A DNA stretch of 64,000 nt from Akkermansiaceae bacterium (GTDB taxonomy: Bacteria; Verrucomicrobiota; Verrucomicrobiia; Verrucomicrobiales; Akkermansiaceae): NCBI GenBank assembly GCA_905182405.1, contig CAJJBQ010000002.1, positions 1,426,001 through 1,490,000 on the forward strand, in the 5' to 3' direction. A program made the translations under genes and the position numbers. Below the pieces are notes generated by a model. It was given only the letters and a program-made list of their open reading frames with translations. It had not been told where the DNA came from and did not search any database. Below, one piece after another: positions 56,802 to 64,000 of this stretch; within the stretch, counting starts at the first letter, position 1; the number at the start of each line of letters is the position of its first letter.

Positions 56802-58202
56802 ATGCGTGCTCCCTTCCTTCTTTCCGCTCTCGCCTGCTTCGCCTTCCAAAGCGCATTTGCAAACGATCTCATCATTCTCAAAAATGGAGACCGTTTTTCG
56901 GGAACCATCGTCGGGCTCTCCAGCGGCCTTGTTCAAATCCAGAGTCCTCACAGTGATCAACCGTTGAGCATCGTCAGCGACGAGCTTGAAAACTTGAGTT
57001 TCGAGGAAGTCGAGACAATCGAGGCCCCTGCTCACTCCCACCAGGTTAATCTTCGCAATGGTAATGTCATTCCGGGAGAAGTTACTGGCCTTGATGCTCA
57101 AAATCTTCAGTTCAAAACTTGGTTCGCAGGACCACTCAGTATTCCCCGTAGCCAGATTAAATCGGTATTCTACGGAGTCACTCCACAGCGCCTCCTCTAC
57201 CAAGGACCCGACAACCTGGAAGAATGGGATCCCGATGAGGCCTGGGAATTTCGAGATGGGTCCCTTACATCCAATAGCCAAAGCAGCATCGCGCAGAACC
57301 TCGATCTACCCAACCGCTTCATCCTCCGCTTCCACCTCAGCTGGCCAAACTCACCCAGTATCCGCATTCATTTCTGCACCGATGCCGAGGAAGGAAAAGA
57401 GAATCACGATGGCTACTCCCTCTACTTTTCCAGCCGTGGCGCCACTCTTCAACGCGCTCTTCCTCCGGGCACCGATGAGGACAAACCCCAGATCCAAATT
57501 CTGGGAGGATCGTCCAAAAGCACAAACGATTTTAAGGGACGCCAAACCACCGTCGAACTCCGGGTTGATCGCATCACCCGGCGCATCATGCTCTATCTCG
57601 ATGGCGAATTGCAGGGCAGTTTCCTCGATCCTAATCCCGCCCCCGCAGGAAAGAAGGTGATCTTCGAAAGCCAGTCTTCGGTGCGAGGACAAATCACCCT
57701 AAGCGAGATCAAACTTCATGAATGGGATGCCGTGACGCAGCGACTCCGCGTAGAACCACGTCAGGACGAAGAGAGCGACACTCTCACCACAGACGAAGGT
57801 GACCGCTACTCCGGTCAAATCCTGGAACGCTTCGAATCTGGAGAGAACAGCTCCTTCAAAGTAAAGAGTCCCCTCCTCGAGCAAATCGTGACCATCCCAG
57901 AAAAGTGCTCTGCCATCCTCTACTTTGCCGAAGGAACTCTCCCCAAGAATTCCAAGTCATCCTACAGGCTCTCACTCGCTTCCGGAGGTGAAATCGACCT
58001 TTCCGAAATCCAACTCACCAAAAAATCGCTCACCGGAAAACACCCTTGGCTCGGAAAGCTCACGATTGACAGACAGGTCGTGGGAAAAATCAGTCGCCTC
58101 AACGAAGAAAAGAAAACCGTACGCGAAGAAGCGCCCAAAGCCGATGATCCGAGAGCGCTTAAAAGCGCCCAACAACTCCGCCTCCAGATCGAAGCGAACT
58201 AA
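56802..58202 (+). CDS. Secreted beta-domain protein, paralogue 2
   Basis: The 466-residue product has a signal peptide (MRAPFLLSALACFAFQSAFA). NGD-type repeats (LKNGDRFSGTIVGL, LRNGNVIPGEVTGL with TWFAGPLSIPRSQI) come first, then LYQGPDNLEEW opening a LamG-like domain (about 130-315, with DRITRRIMLYLDGELQGSF), then two more repeats. The FAGPLSIPR and LYxGPDNLxxW segments recur in paralogue 3 (WYAGKLRLDR, LYHGPNGLDGW). It starts three bases after the stop of paralogue 1. Function unknown. Confidence 0.7.
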   Translation: MRAPFLLSALACFAFQSAFANDLIILKNGDRFSGTIVGLSSGLVQIQSPHSDQPLSIVSDELENLSFEEVETIEAPAHSHQVNLRNGNVIPGEVTGLDAQNLQFKTWFAGPLSIPRSQIKSVFYGVTPQRLLYQGPDNLEEWDPDEAWEFRDGSLTSNSQSSIAQNLDLPNRFILRFHLSWPNSPSIRIHFCTDAEEGKENHDGYSLYFSSRGATLQRALPPGTDEDKPQIQILGGSSKSTNDFKGRQTTVELRVDRITRRIMLYLDGELQGSFLDPNPAPAGKKVIFESQSSVRGQITLSEIKLHEWDAVTQRLRVEPRQDEESDTLTTDEGDRYSGQILERFESGENSSFKVKSPLLEQIVTIPEKCSAILYFAEGTLPKNSKSSYRLSLASGGEIDLSEIQLTKKSLTGKHPWLGKLTIDRQVVGKISRLNEEKKTVREEAPKADDPRALKSAQQLRLQIEAN

Positions 58203-58213
58203 CCTTGCAACCC

Positions 58214-59587
58214 ATGAGATCACTTTTCCTCTTCCTCACTCTTCCGCTTGCACTTGCGGCCAACGAGAACCTTTCTCGTCTCACCTTTCTCGACCAGACC
58301 GTCATCTCGGGAACCGTCACCCACATTGACCCCGAGAAAGGGATCCTCAAGATGACCTCTCCCTTCCTCAAGGGTGAAGCAGTTCTCAAAATGGACGAGC
58401 TTCTGGATATTCAGCTCAACAAAGATGCCGATGTCCCCGAATCCGATCATCACGCACTCGCCACCGTCGAGCACCATTATGATAATCCCTTTGAAGACAC
58501 CATCCGGGGCTCACTCATCGGCGTCGATGACCAATCAGTTACTCTCCACACTTGGTATGCCGGAAAATTGAGGCTCGACCGTTTCATGGTAAAGGCACTC
58601 GATATCTATGCCAACTCTCCCAGCCTCTACCACGGCCCAAATGGCTTGGATGGCTGGGTCTCAAGCGGCCGCCAGCTGAAGAATGATTGGTCCTTCAAAA
58701 AAAGAGCACTCGTTTCCAAAACAAATAACTCGATCGCCCGGGAGGTTGAAATGTCGGAACGAAGCAAGTTTTCCTTCCGGGCCCACTGGCAGGACGATGC
58801 TTACTTCCGCGCAACGTTCCTCTCGACCAGTGGAAAAAGCCGCCACCCCAGCTCCGGATACTCCCTCCAGGTCAATCGCACCTACTTGAACCTGAGCCGA
58901 AACGGGCAGAACAACCTGATGCATCAAAGTGCGCCTCAACTCAGGGAACAGACGAATGCCCTCTTTGAATTTTATATCGACCGGCGCCCTGAAGGAAAAA
59001 ACGCAATCTACATTGATGGAAAAAAGTTCCACGAATGGGACGGAGTCGATGACACCTTAATGAAGGGGAAATGGATTCTCTTTAGCCCCCAGACCTCCAA
59101 CAAAGCAATCAAGATTTCGGACATCATCGTCAGCCTTTGGGATGGACGCCTTCCGATCATCACCGATGCAGAGAACCCCGATGCCACCGGACTCTTTGAA
59201 GGAATGGAGGGACAGCGCATCGACCTCGCAAATGGCGACTCTCTCTTGGGGAAAATCATGGGCGTCAATGAAGGCGCGACTAAAGTGAAGACCAGCCTTG
59301 GTGACGTCATCATTCCCGTCAACCGCCTCCGTTCGTTCCAACTCCACGAATCGGAGGAAACCCTCAAAGAACCCCGAATGTATAAAGAAGATGTGCGCGC
59401 TTGGTTCACCGAGGGCGGCTTTGTCACCCTCAAAATCGCCCGCCTTAACGACAAAAAAATCGCCGGCTATTCTCAGGTCTTCGGTGATGCTGAATTCGAC
59501 CTTACTGCCTTCTCTCGGATCGAGTTCAACATCTGGGATAACGACCTAAACGAAGAGCGCGACGGCGGAGGAGACGGCGATTGGTAG
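58214..59587 (+). CDS. Secreted beta-domain protein, paralogue 3
   Basis: The ATG at 58214 gives 457 residues with a signal peptide (MRSLFLFLTLPLALAAN). The order is the same as in paralogue 2: repeat pair, LYHGPNGLDGW, LamG-like domain (about 140-320, with DRRPEGKNAIYIDGKKFHEW), and C-terminal repeats such as LANGDSLLGKIMGV. The last residues are acidic and glycine-rich. A TTG three codons upstream is a weaker start. It closes the rightward run before a terminator at 59635. Confidence 0.7.
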   Translation: MRSLFLFLTLPLALAANENLSRLTFLDQTVISGTVTHIDPEKGILKMTSPFLKGEAVLKMDELLDIQLNKDADVPESDHHALATVEHHYDNPFEDTIRGSLIGVDDQSVTLHTWYAGKLRLDRFMVKALDIYANSPSLYHGPNGLDGWVSSGRQLKNDWSFKKRALVSKTNNSIAREVEMSERSKFSFRAHWQDDAYFRATFLSTSGKSRHPSSGYSLQVNRTYLNLSRNGQNNLMHQSAPQLREQTNALFEFYIDRRPEGKNAIYIDGKKFHEWDGVDDTLMKGKWILFSPQTSNKAIKISDIIVSLWDGRLPIITDAENPDATGLFEGMEGQRIDLANGDSLLGKIMGVNEGATKVKTSLGDVIIPVNRLRSFQLHESEETLKEPRMYKEDVRAWFTEGGFVTLKIARLNDKKIAGYSQVFGDAEFDLTAFSRIEFNIWDNDLNEERDGGGDGDW

Positions 59588-59634
59588 GAAAGCCGGATGA
59601 ACTTTCTTTCCTCGTCCTTCTCCTTCCAAATATA

Positions 59635-59662
59635 AAAGCGAGGCCCTACGGGACCTCGCTTT
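59635..59662. terminator. Bidirectional terminator
   Basis: AAAGCGAGG and CCTCGCTTT form a perfect nine-base stem, extended inside by CCC/GGG across a TAC loop with one bulged A. Read leftward it runs into TTTTATATTT, as for the end of the PEP-CTERM gene; rightward it can serve the paralogue cluster. Confidence 0.85.
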
Positions 59663-59684
59663 GAAAATTTCGTTGCTTGCTAAG

Positions 59685-60425
59685 TTAAACTCTCCGGCGA
59701 CGCGACGCACCGAATATCAGCGCTGTTCCAAACAAGAGAGCTGAACTTGGCTCAGGCACCAGTGCCCAACTCGAGGGAGCGGCCAGCTGCGAAGGAGGTT
59801 GATCAGCTGCGGTGTATAAGGTTCCAGCGAGAGAATCCGCACCCAAGGCATTGACTCCCCCATTAAAGTAAGACGCATTTTGAAACTGAGCCATGTCAGG
59901 TGACCCCGGTTCGATCGATTCGTCGAGACCGGCAAGATCCGCTGCCACAACGCCGAATCCAGTATCATTTCCTCCCGCAATCGCAGCGGCATTAGCAGCC
60001 AACGTAAAATTATTGGTAAGAGTGACTGCGCCGTCGGTGGCAGTCAAAGTGATCACATCAGTGGCCGTCGAAATATCAGCATCCAGACGAATGGAGATCA
60101 CCGAGTTCGCGAAACCCGAAATATCCAAAGTCATGATTCCATCACCAGTCGGTGAAGAAGCAGCGTAGCCACCTTGGTCGTAGTAGTAGACGAGACTGTT
60201 GTCGACCAAAGCTAGAGCACTACCAAGGCCATCGCCTCCCGCTTCGAAAATGATGCGATTCGGATTGGAAGGAAGAGCTCCCACAACCAAACCGACGTCC
60301 AGAGTCCAGTCATTGACTCCGGTCACCGGATCATCAGTCCGTGGTCCAGGAGTGAGCGTGATGACCGCAGCCGAGGCAGGAACGAGAGCCAGAGCCGAAA
60401 GGGTTAATAAATTAGGAATATTCAT
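59685..60425 (-). CDS. PEP-CTERM sorting domain protein
   Basis: A 246-residue exported protein (leader MNIPNLLTLSALALVPASA). The body is a beta-sandwich rich in Thr, Asp and Gly (LDISGFANSVISIRLDADIS, ITLTATDGAVTLTNNFTLA), and the end is VPEPSSALLFGTALIFGA followed by SRRRRV: the Pro-Glu-Pro motif, hydrophobic span and basic tail cut by an exosortase. Such proteins are sent to the cell surface or extracellular matrix. Its partner exosortase is not in the window. The intact tail is close to that of the decayed gene at 9731. Confidence 0.88.
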   Translation of the reverse strand: MNIPNLLTLSALALVPASAAVITLTPGPRTDDPVTGVNDWTLDVGLVVGALPSNPNRIIFEAGGDGLGSALALVDNSLVYYYDQGGYAASSPTGDGIMTLDISGFANSVISIRLDADISTATDVITLTATDGAVTLTNNFTLAANAAAIAGGNDTGFGVVAADLAGLDESIEPGSPDMAQFQNASYFNGGVNALGADSLAGTLYTAADQPPSQLAAPSSWALVPEPSSALLFGTALIFGASRRRRV

Positions 60426-60484
60426 ATAACACCTTGATAGTTAGAAGTTTTCTCTCGTCGAGTCAACCCCCCATATCCCCCTCC

Positions 60485-62959
60485 TTAGCGAGACTGAAAG
60501 ATTTCACTCACGAGAGCCTCGACTACCAGAGTCCGAAGCCCTCCGCCTCCTGACTCGACCTTCGCTTGGATGTCTCGCATGGCAAACTGATCGACGGCTT
60601 CCATGTGCCGTCCGGTGGCGTGAGCCAGCAGCGTCGAAATCAAATGTCGCTGGAAAACCTCCGCTCTCGTCGACACCAACACCTCCTTCAAGCCCTCGAA
60701 GCCGTCGAATTTCTCGCCCGATGGCATCTCCCCCGTCGCATCGACCTTGAGAGCTTTCGCCTTCTTGTTCGCCTTGGGATAACGATCCCGCCACTTGCCC
60801 AGTTCATCAAACATCTCCAACCCAAATCCGGGCGGATCGATCTTCCGATGACACTCCGCGCACGTTTTTGAGGCCAAATGCTTTGCCAAGCGCTCCCGCA
60901 AAGTCTTCGCGCCCCGTACATCGGGCTCAATCTCCGGCACCTCATCAGGCGGCGGAGGCGGAACGACTCCCAAGATATTCTCGGAAACAAAAACCCCGCG
61001 CGTCACCGGCGACGTCTCCACCCCATTCGAACTCACCGTCAGTACCGCAGCCATTCCCAAAACTCCCCCTCTACTACTCCCATCCGGCAGCTTCACCCTC
61101 CGAAACCCATCCTTCAACCGAAGAGTCTTCCCTTCGACCAAGCCATAGTGCTTCGCCAAGTATTTATCCACGAAGGTGTAATCTGCATCGAGCAACTCCA
61201 GCACCGGCCCATTCTCTTTCAGCAAGGACCCAAAGAAACGCCGCACCTCCTCCTTCATCGAAGCCGGCCAATTTTCCGCATAATAGCGCCGCGCCCGCTC
61301 CCTCGGTGGAGGCATCCCTCCCAAGTCCCGCAAATTCAGCCAGCCATCTAAAAAGCTCTCCACAAACCCTGCCACCCGCTCATCTCCCAACATCCGCTCC
61401 ACCTGCCCACGCAGTACCTCTGGCTCATTCAAACGTCCCTCTTCCGCCAACTTCAACAACTCCTCATCCGGCGGCCCCGCCCAAAGCGCATAAGAAAGCC
61501 GCGCCGCCAAATCGTAGGGCTTCAGCTCCGGTTTCTCCTCCGGCGTGATCTCACTCAGGTAAAAAAACGAGGGCGAACAAAGCACCATCTTCACCACATC
61601 AAGCGCCGCCTGCCGTGCCTTCGCGCCCTCCTTCAATCTCTTCCCATAAAAACTCTCCAACCGCTTCCGATCCTCCTCATCAAGCGGCCTCCGAAAGGCT
61701 CGCTCCGCAAATCGTTCCAACTGCTCCAGCGCCTTCTTCTCCTGAAATCCACCCTCTCCAAAAACCGCCTTCTCTTCCAAACTTCCACCGTCTTCAGCCA
61801 GCGGACCAAGCACCTTAATCTCGGAAATCCGAAGATGCGGAAGCTTGCCCTCCAGTAAAAGCGTCGCTCGACTGACATCCTTGCTGGGATTCTTAAACTC
61901 ATGCTTGTAGCGCTTGTTCACCTCAATCACCGATCGCCTCGACTCAAAGGGACCATTCGGAAAAATGAAACGCGGTGTCTGTCCCTTTTCCAACCACACC
62001 CGAAACTTCACCCACTCCGGCTTCTCATCCGACACCACCGATTTCGCCAGCACCGGTTCAATCCGCTGTGGATAATGAATGTGTCCCTTCGTCGCATCCC
62101 CCGGCACAACTCCCAAAATAAAAGGCTCGCTAAAATCGATTCCGAAAATTTTAGGATCGTAATGCGTGTCCCGATGCATCGCCTGCACCAGCACCTCTAA
62201 ATCATAGAGCCCTGACACCGGAACTCCCTCCAAAAAGTCCTCGATATGCCCATAGCTTCCCTGCCGCGTGTCCGTATCCGGCTGCTCGTAGATACAGAGA
62301 AATTTGTATTTAAAAACAGCCCGATGACTCCCCGCTAGTTCCTCATACTGCTTAAAGTTCTCGGTAAAATGCCAGCTCTTCACTTCCATCTCCGGCTTCC
62401 CGAGTCGATTCTCCACGAGCCGCTGCGCCGACTGGAAATACTGATCTAAGAGAAAGCCCGAAGTCACGAGACTCTCCCCCACCGTATCGAGATGGTGGCT
62501 CGTCTTCTCCTTCGGAAAATCAAGCGTCAGTCCAAGCGTGTCCACCCGACGGCCAAACAAAACCGCCATGGTATTCTCATACTCCCGATCCGAGAGCCGC
62601 CGCATCACCGTCTTACCGCCGTTGCTTTTAAAACGACTCCGCGCAGCCGCCACCTCCCCCTGCAACGCCCGAATCACCGCCAATCTCTCTTCGTCCTTAG
62701 GCTGTTCCTCTTTCTTCGGCGGCATTTCCTTGAGCGTTATCTGATCGATGATCTCCTGCGCCATGATCAAGTCATGCAGACTCGTCAGCGGAAGATTAAG
62801 ACTTTCAAACTCCCGCTCCCCCTTCTCCGTGGCCGAATCGTGACACTCGTAACAATGGTAGTCCAAGAAATCGACAATCACCTCATGGGAGCCCGGCTCT
62901 TTCGCCTGCCCAAATCCGCAGCCCAGAGCCACCCCCAACAAAAAAGAGGCGATCCTCAT
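60485..62959 (-). CDS. DUF1592-type planctomycete cytochrome c-like protein
   Basis: With the start at 62959 (MRIASFLLGVALGCGFGQA signal peptide) the protein has 824 residues. CYECH at 36-40 is a first haem c site, and CAECH at about 700-704 is a second, followed by DPPGFGLEMFDELGKWR, the DUF1588 mark. Between are DUF1587, DUF1595 and DUF1592 segments (e.g. DLAARLSYALWAGPPDEEL and LNLRDLGGMPPPRERAR), and DUF1585 at the end (LLAHATGRHMEAVDQFAM). The family is nearly confined to Planctomycetota and Verrucomicrobiota and paired with DUF1552. A periplasmic redox role is inferred. An upstream frame extension of 85 codons overlaps the next gene and is not accepted. Confidence 0.9.
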   Translation of the reverse strand: MRIASFLLGVALGCGFGQAKEPGSHEVIVDFLDYHCYECHDSATEKGEREFESLNLPLTSLHDLIMAQEIIDQITLKEMPPKKEEQPKDEERLAVIRALQGEVAAARSRFKSNGGKTVMRRLSDREYENTMAVLFGRRVDTLGLTLDFPKEKTSHHLDTVGESLVTSGFLLDQYFQSAQRLVENRLGKPEMEVKSWHFTENFKQYEELAGSHRAVFKYKFLCIYEQPDTDTRQGSYGHIEDFLEGVPVSGLYDLEVLVQAMHRDTHYDPKIFGIDFSEPFILGVVPGDATKGHIHYPQRIEPVLAKSVVSDEKPEWVKFRVWLEKGQTPRFIFPNGPFESRRSVIEVNKRYKHEFKNPSKDVSRATLLLEGKLPHLRISEIKVLGPLAEDGGSLEEKAVFGEGGFQEKKALEQLERFAERAFRRPLDEEDRKRLESFYGKRLKEGAKARQAALDVVKMVLCSPSFFYLSEITPEEKPELKPYDLAARLSYALWAGPPDEELLKLAEEGRLNEPEVLRGQVERMLGDERVAGFVESFLDGWLNLRDLGGMPPPRERARRYYAENWPASMKEEVRRFFGSLLKENGPVLELLDADYTFVDKYLAKHYGLVEGKTLRLKDGFRRVKLPDGSSRGGVLGMAAVLTVSSNGVETSPVTRGVFVSENILGVVPPPPPDEVPEIEPDVRGAKTLRERLAKHLASKTCAECHRKIDPPGFGLEMFDELGKWRDRYPKANKKAKALKVDATGEMPSGEKFDGFEGLKEVLVSTRAEVFQRHLISTLLAHATGRHMEAVDQFAMRDIQAKVESGGGGLRTLVVEALVSEIFQSR

Positions 62960-62966
62960 ATTCCGC

Positions 62967-64000
62967 TTAGGAAAAATTCCCCGTGCTATTTCCAAAGGAT
63001 TCAGTCTCCACCCCCATACGCTGGGCGAGATCGACGAATAAATTACAAAGCGGCACCTTTTTAATCCCCTGCGATTCCGCCTTCTTAAACTCGCCATGAC
63101 GATACCCACCGCCCGCAAGTAAGACCGGAAGATCCGAGTTCTTGTGCGAGTTAGCATCGCCAATCCCGCTTCCAAAAAGAACGGAAGTCGAATCCAACAA
63201 AGTTCCCTCCCCATCCTGCACCGAGGAAAGTTTGTTCAGAAATTTCCCAAAGTGCCCAATCTGATAAGCCTCCAGCGCAAGCAAATGGCCCACCGCCTCC
63301 GCATCATTCCCGTGATGAGACAAACCGTGATACGATTTCTCAATCCCAAGATGCTGCGGCAAAAAGGAGCCGCCAATCTCGAGCGTCGCAACCCGCGTCG
63401 AGTCCGTCTGCAGCGCCAGCGCGATCAGCGCATAAAGCATCGGTAAATCTTCCACCGTATTGGCATTCGCCGGCTTTGCAAAAGGAGCATCAGGCTTCGG
63501 CTGATCCGTCCACTGGCGTCGCAGCTCAAGCCGCTTTTCAACGTCACGAATCGAAGTAAAATATTCGTCTAACTTCTCCTGATCCTCGCGATTCACCTTC
63601 TTCGCCAAACCCTTCGCCTCCTCATTGATGGCATCCAAAATCGATCCCTGAAGTCCATTCTCCTCCACCATCTCACGACGCCGCTTCGGCGAATCACTCG
63701 CGAACAAGCGATCAAAAAGTTCCGCCGGACTCGTGATCGGCGGGACCCGCACTCCGGAGCGCGTCCACGAGAGCTGACACCCACCATGAATCCCGCCTTC
63801 CGAGCCCACCGTTAAGGAGGGAAAGCGCGTCTGGCTCCCAATCTCCTCCGCGAGATATTGATCGATCGTGACATTGCCATCCTCCCGATCTTTCGCTTCC
63901 GAGTTCAGCACCCCTGACAAAAATGAATGCACTGCAAAGTGCCCCCCCTTAATCCCGTGATCCAAGCCCCGGTACACCGTCATCTGGTCACGCATCGCCT
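62967..64000 (-). CDS. DUF1552 family protein, 5' end missing
   Basis: The frame runs out of the window at 64000, so the N-terminus with its Tat-type signal is unseen. The visible 344 residues have FPSLTVGSEGGIHGGCQLSW, VNREDQEKLDEYFTSIRDVE, GLSHHGNDAEAVGHLLALEA and SGIGDANSHKNSDLPVLLAG, all hallmarks of DUF1552, which is related to DUF1501 and the alkaline-phosphatase/sulfatase-like fold. It lies seven bases upstream of the DUF1592 gene and is thus its usual operon partner. Function unknown. Confidence 0.88.
   Translation of the reverse strand, partial: AMRDQMTVYRGLDHGIKGGHFAVHSFLSGVLNSEAKDREDGNVTIDQYLAEEIGSQTRFPSLTVGSEGGIHGGCQLSWTRSGVRVPPITSPAELFDRLFASDSPKRRREMVEENGLQGSILDAINEEAKGLAKKVNREDQEKLDEYFTSIRDVEKRLELRRQWTDQPKPDAPFAKPANANTVEDLPMLYALIALALQTDSTRVATLEIGGSFLPQHLGIEKSYHGLSHHGNDAEAVGHLLALEAYQIGHFGKFLNKLSSVQDGEGTLLDSTSVLFGSGIGDANSHKNSDLPVLLAGGGYRHGEFKKAESQGIKKVPLCNLFVDLAQRMGVETESFGNSTGNFS

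Overview
This window comes from a chromosome of a bacterium that is most likely a verrucomicrobial marine or freshwater organism (order Verrucomicrobiales or a close relative). The evidence is a divergent FtsZ, the DUF1592/DUF1552 gene pair, PEP-CTERM sorting signals, secreted proteins with thrombospondin-type-3 calcium repeats, FG-GAP/UnbV and ThuA proteins, and several families of short intergenic repeats. This assignment rests on gene content only; no rRNA gene is present. I found no tRNA, CRISPR array or intact insertion sequence.

Region by region. 2-5272: a tightly overlapped operon for modified fatty acids, with a flavin amine-oxidase-like protein, DUF1365, a plant-type cyclopropane fatty acid synthase, DUF2062, DUF1295 and a second methyltransferase that resembles plant coclaurine N-methyltransferases. 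5397-8608: a leftward HupE/UreJ-like membrane protein, an unknown membrane protein and a DUF2891 protein. 8822-15936: a ROK sugar kinase, a decayed PEP-CTERM gene, a sugar isomerase-like protein, leuA, a secreted beta-propeller protein, an orphan C-terminal domain and a small phospholipase D-like protein. 16023-18494: holB, obgE and a gamma-glutamylcyclotransferase-like gene. 18601-26289: SDR, secreted esterase, a lipoprotein gene with a stop codon in its signal peptide, avtA, a secreted FAD oxidoreductase and a NosR/PceC-like flavoprotein. 26330-29566: a large secreted calcium-repeat protein. 30388-37387: the complete F1Fo ATP synthase operon (atpBEFHAGDC, leftward). 37839-40789: ThuA, an M14 peptidase and two membrane proteins. 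41315-46071: two secreted proteins of opposite base skew to their surroundings, flanked by gene debris including a frameshifted AraC regulator. 46921-50517: rsgA, ribF and ftsZ. 50704-59587: a rightward run of large membrane coiled-coil, small secreted, alpha/alpha-toroid and three paralogous secreted proteins. 59685-64000: a PEP-CTERM protein, then the DUF1592 cytochrome c and the DUF1552 protein, the latter cut by the window end.

The most promising undescribed material is the 50.7-59.6 kb envelope gene set. Its second gene is interrupted by two in-frame TGA codons in a Q/S-rich linker although sequence on both sides still reads as one protein. The fatty-acid operon, the secretin-like lipoprotein with a nonsense codon, the FtsZ with an altered T7 loop, and the foreign-looking 41.3-46.1 kb island are also worth checking. 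All functional calls come from reading motifs by eye; no database search was possible.
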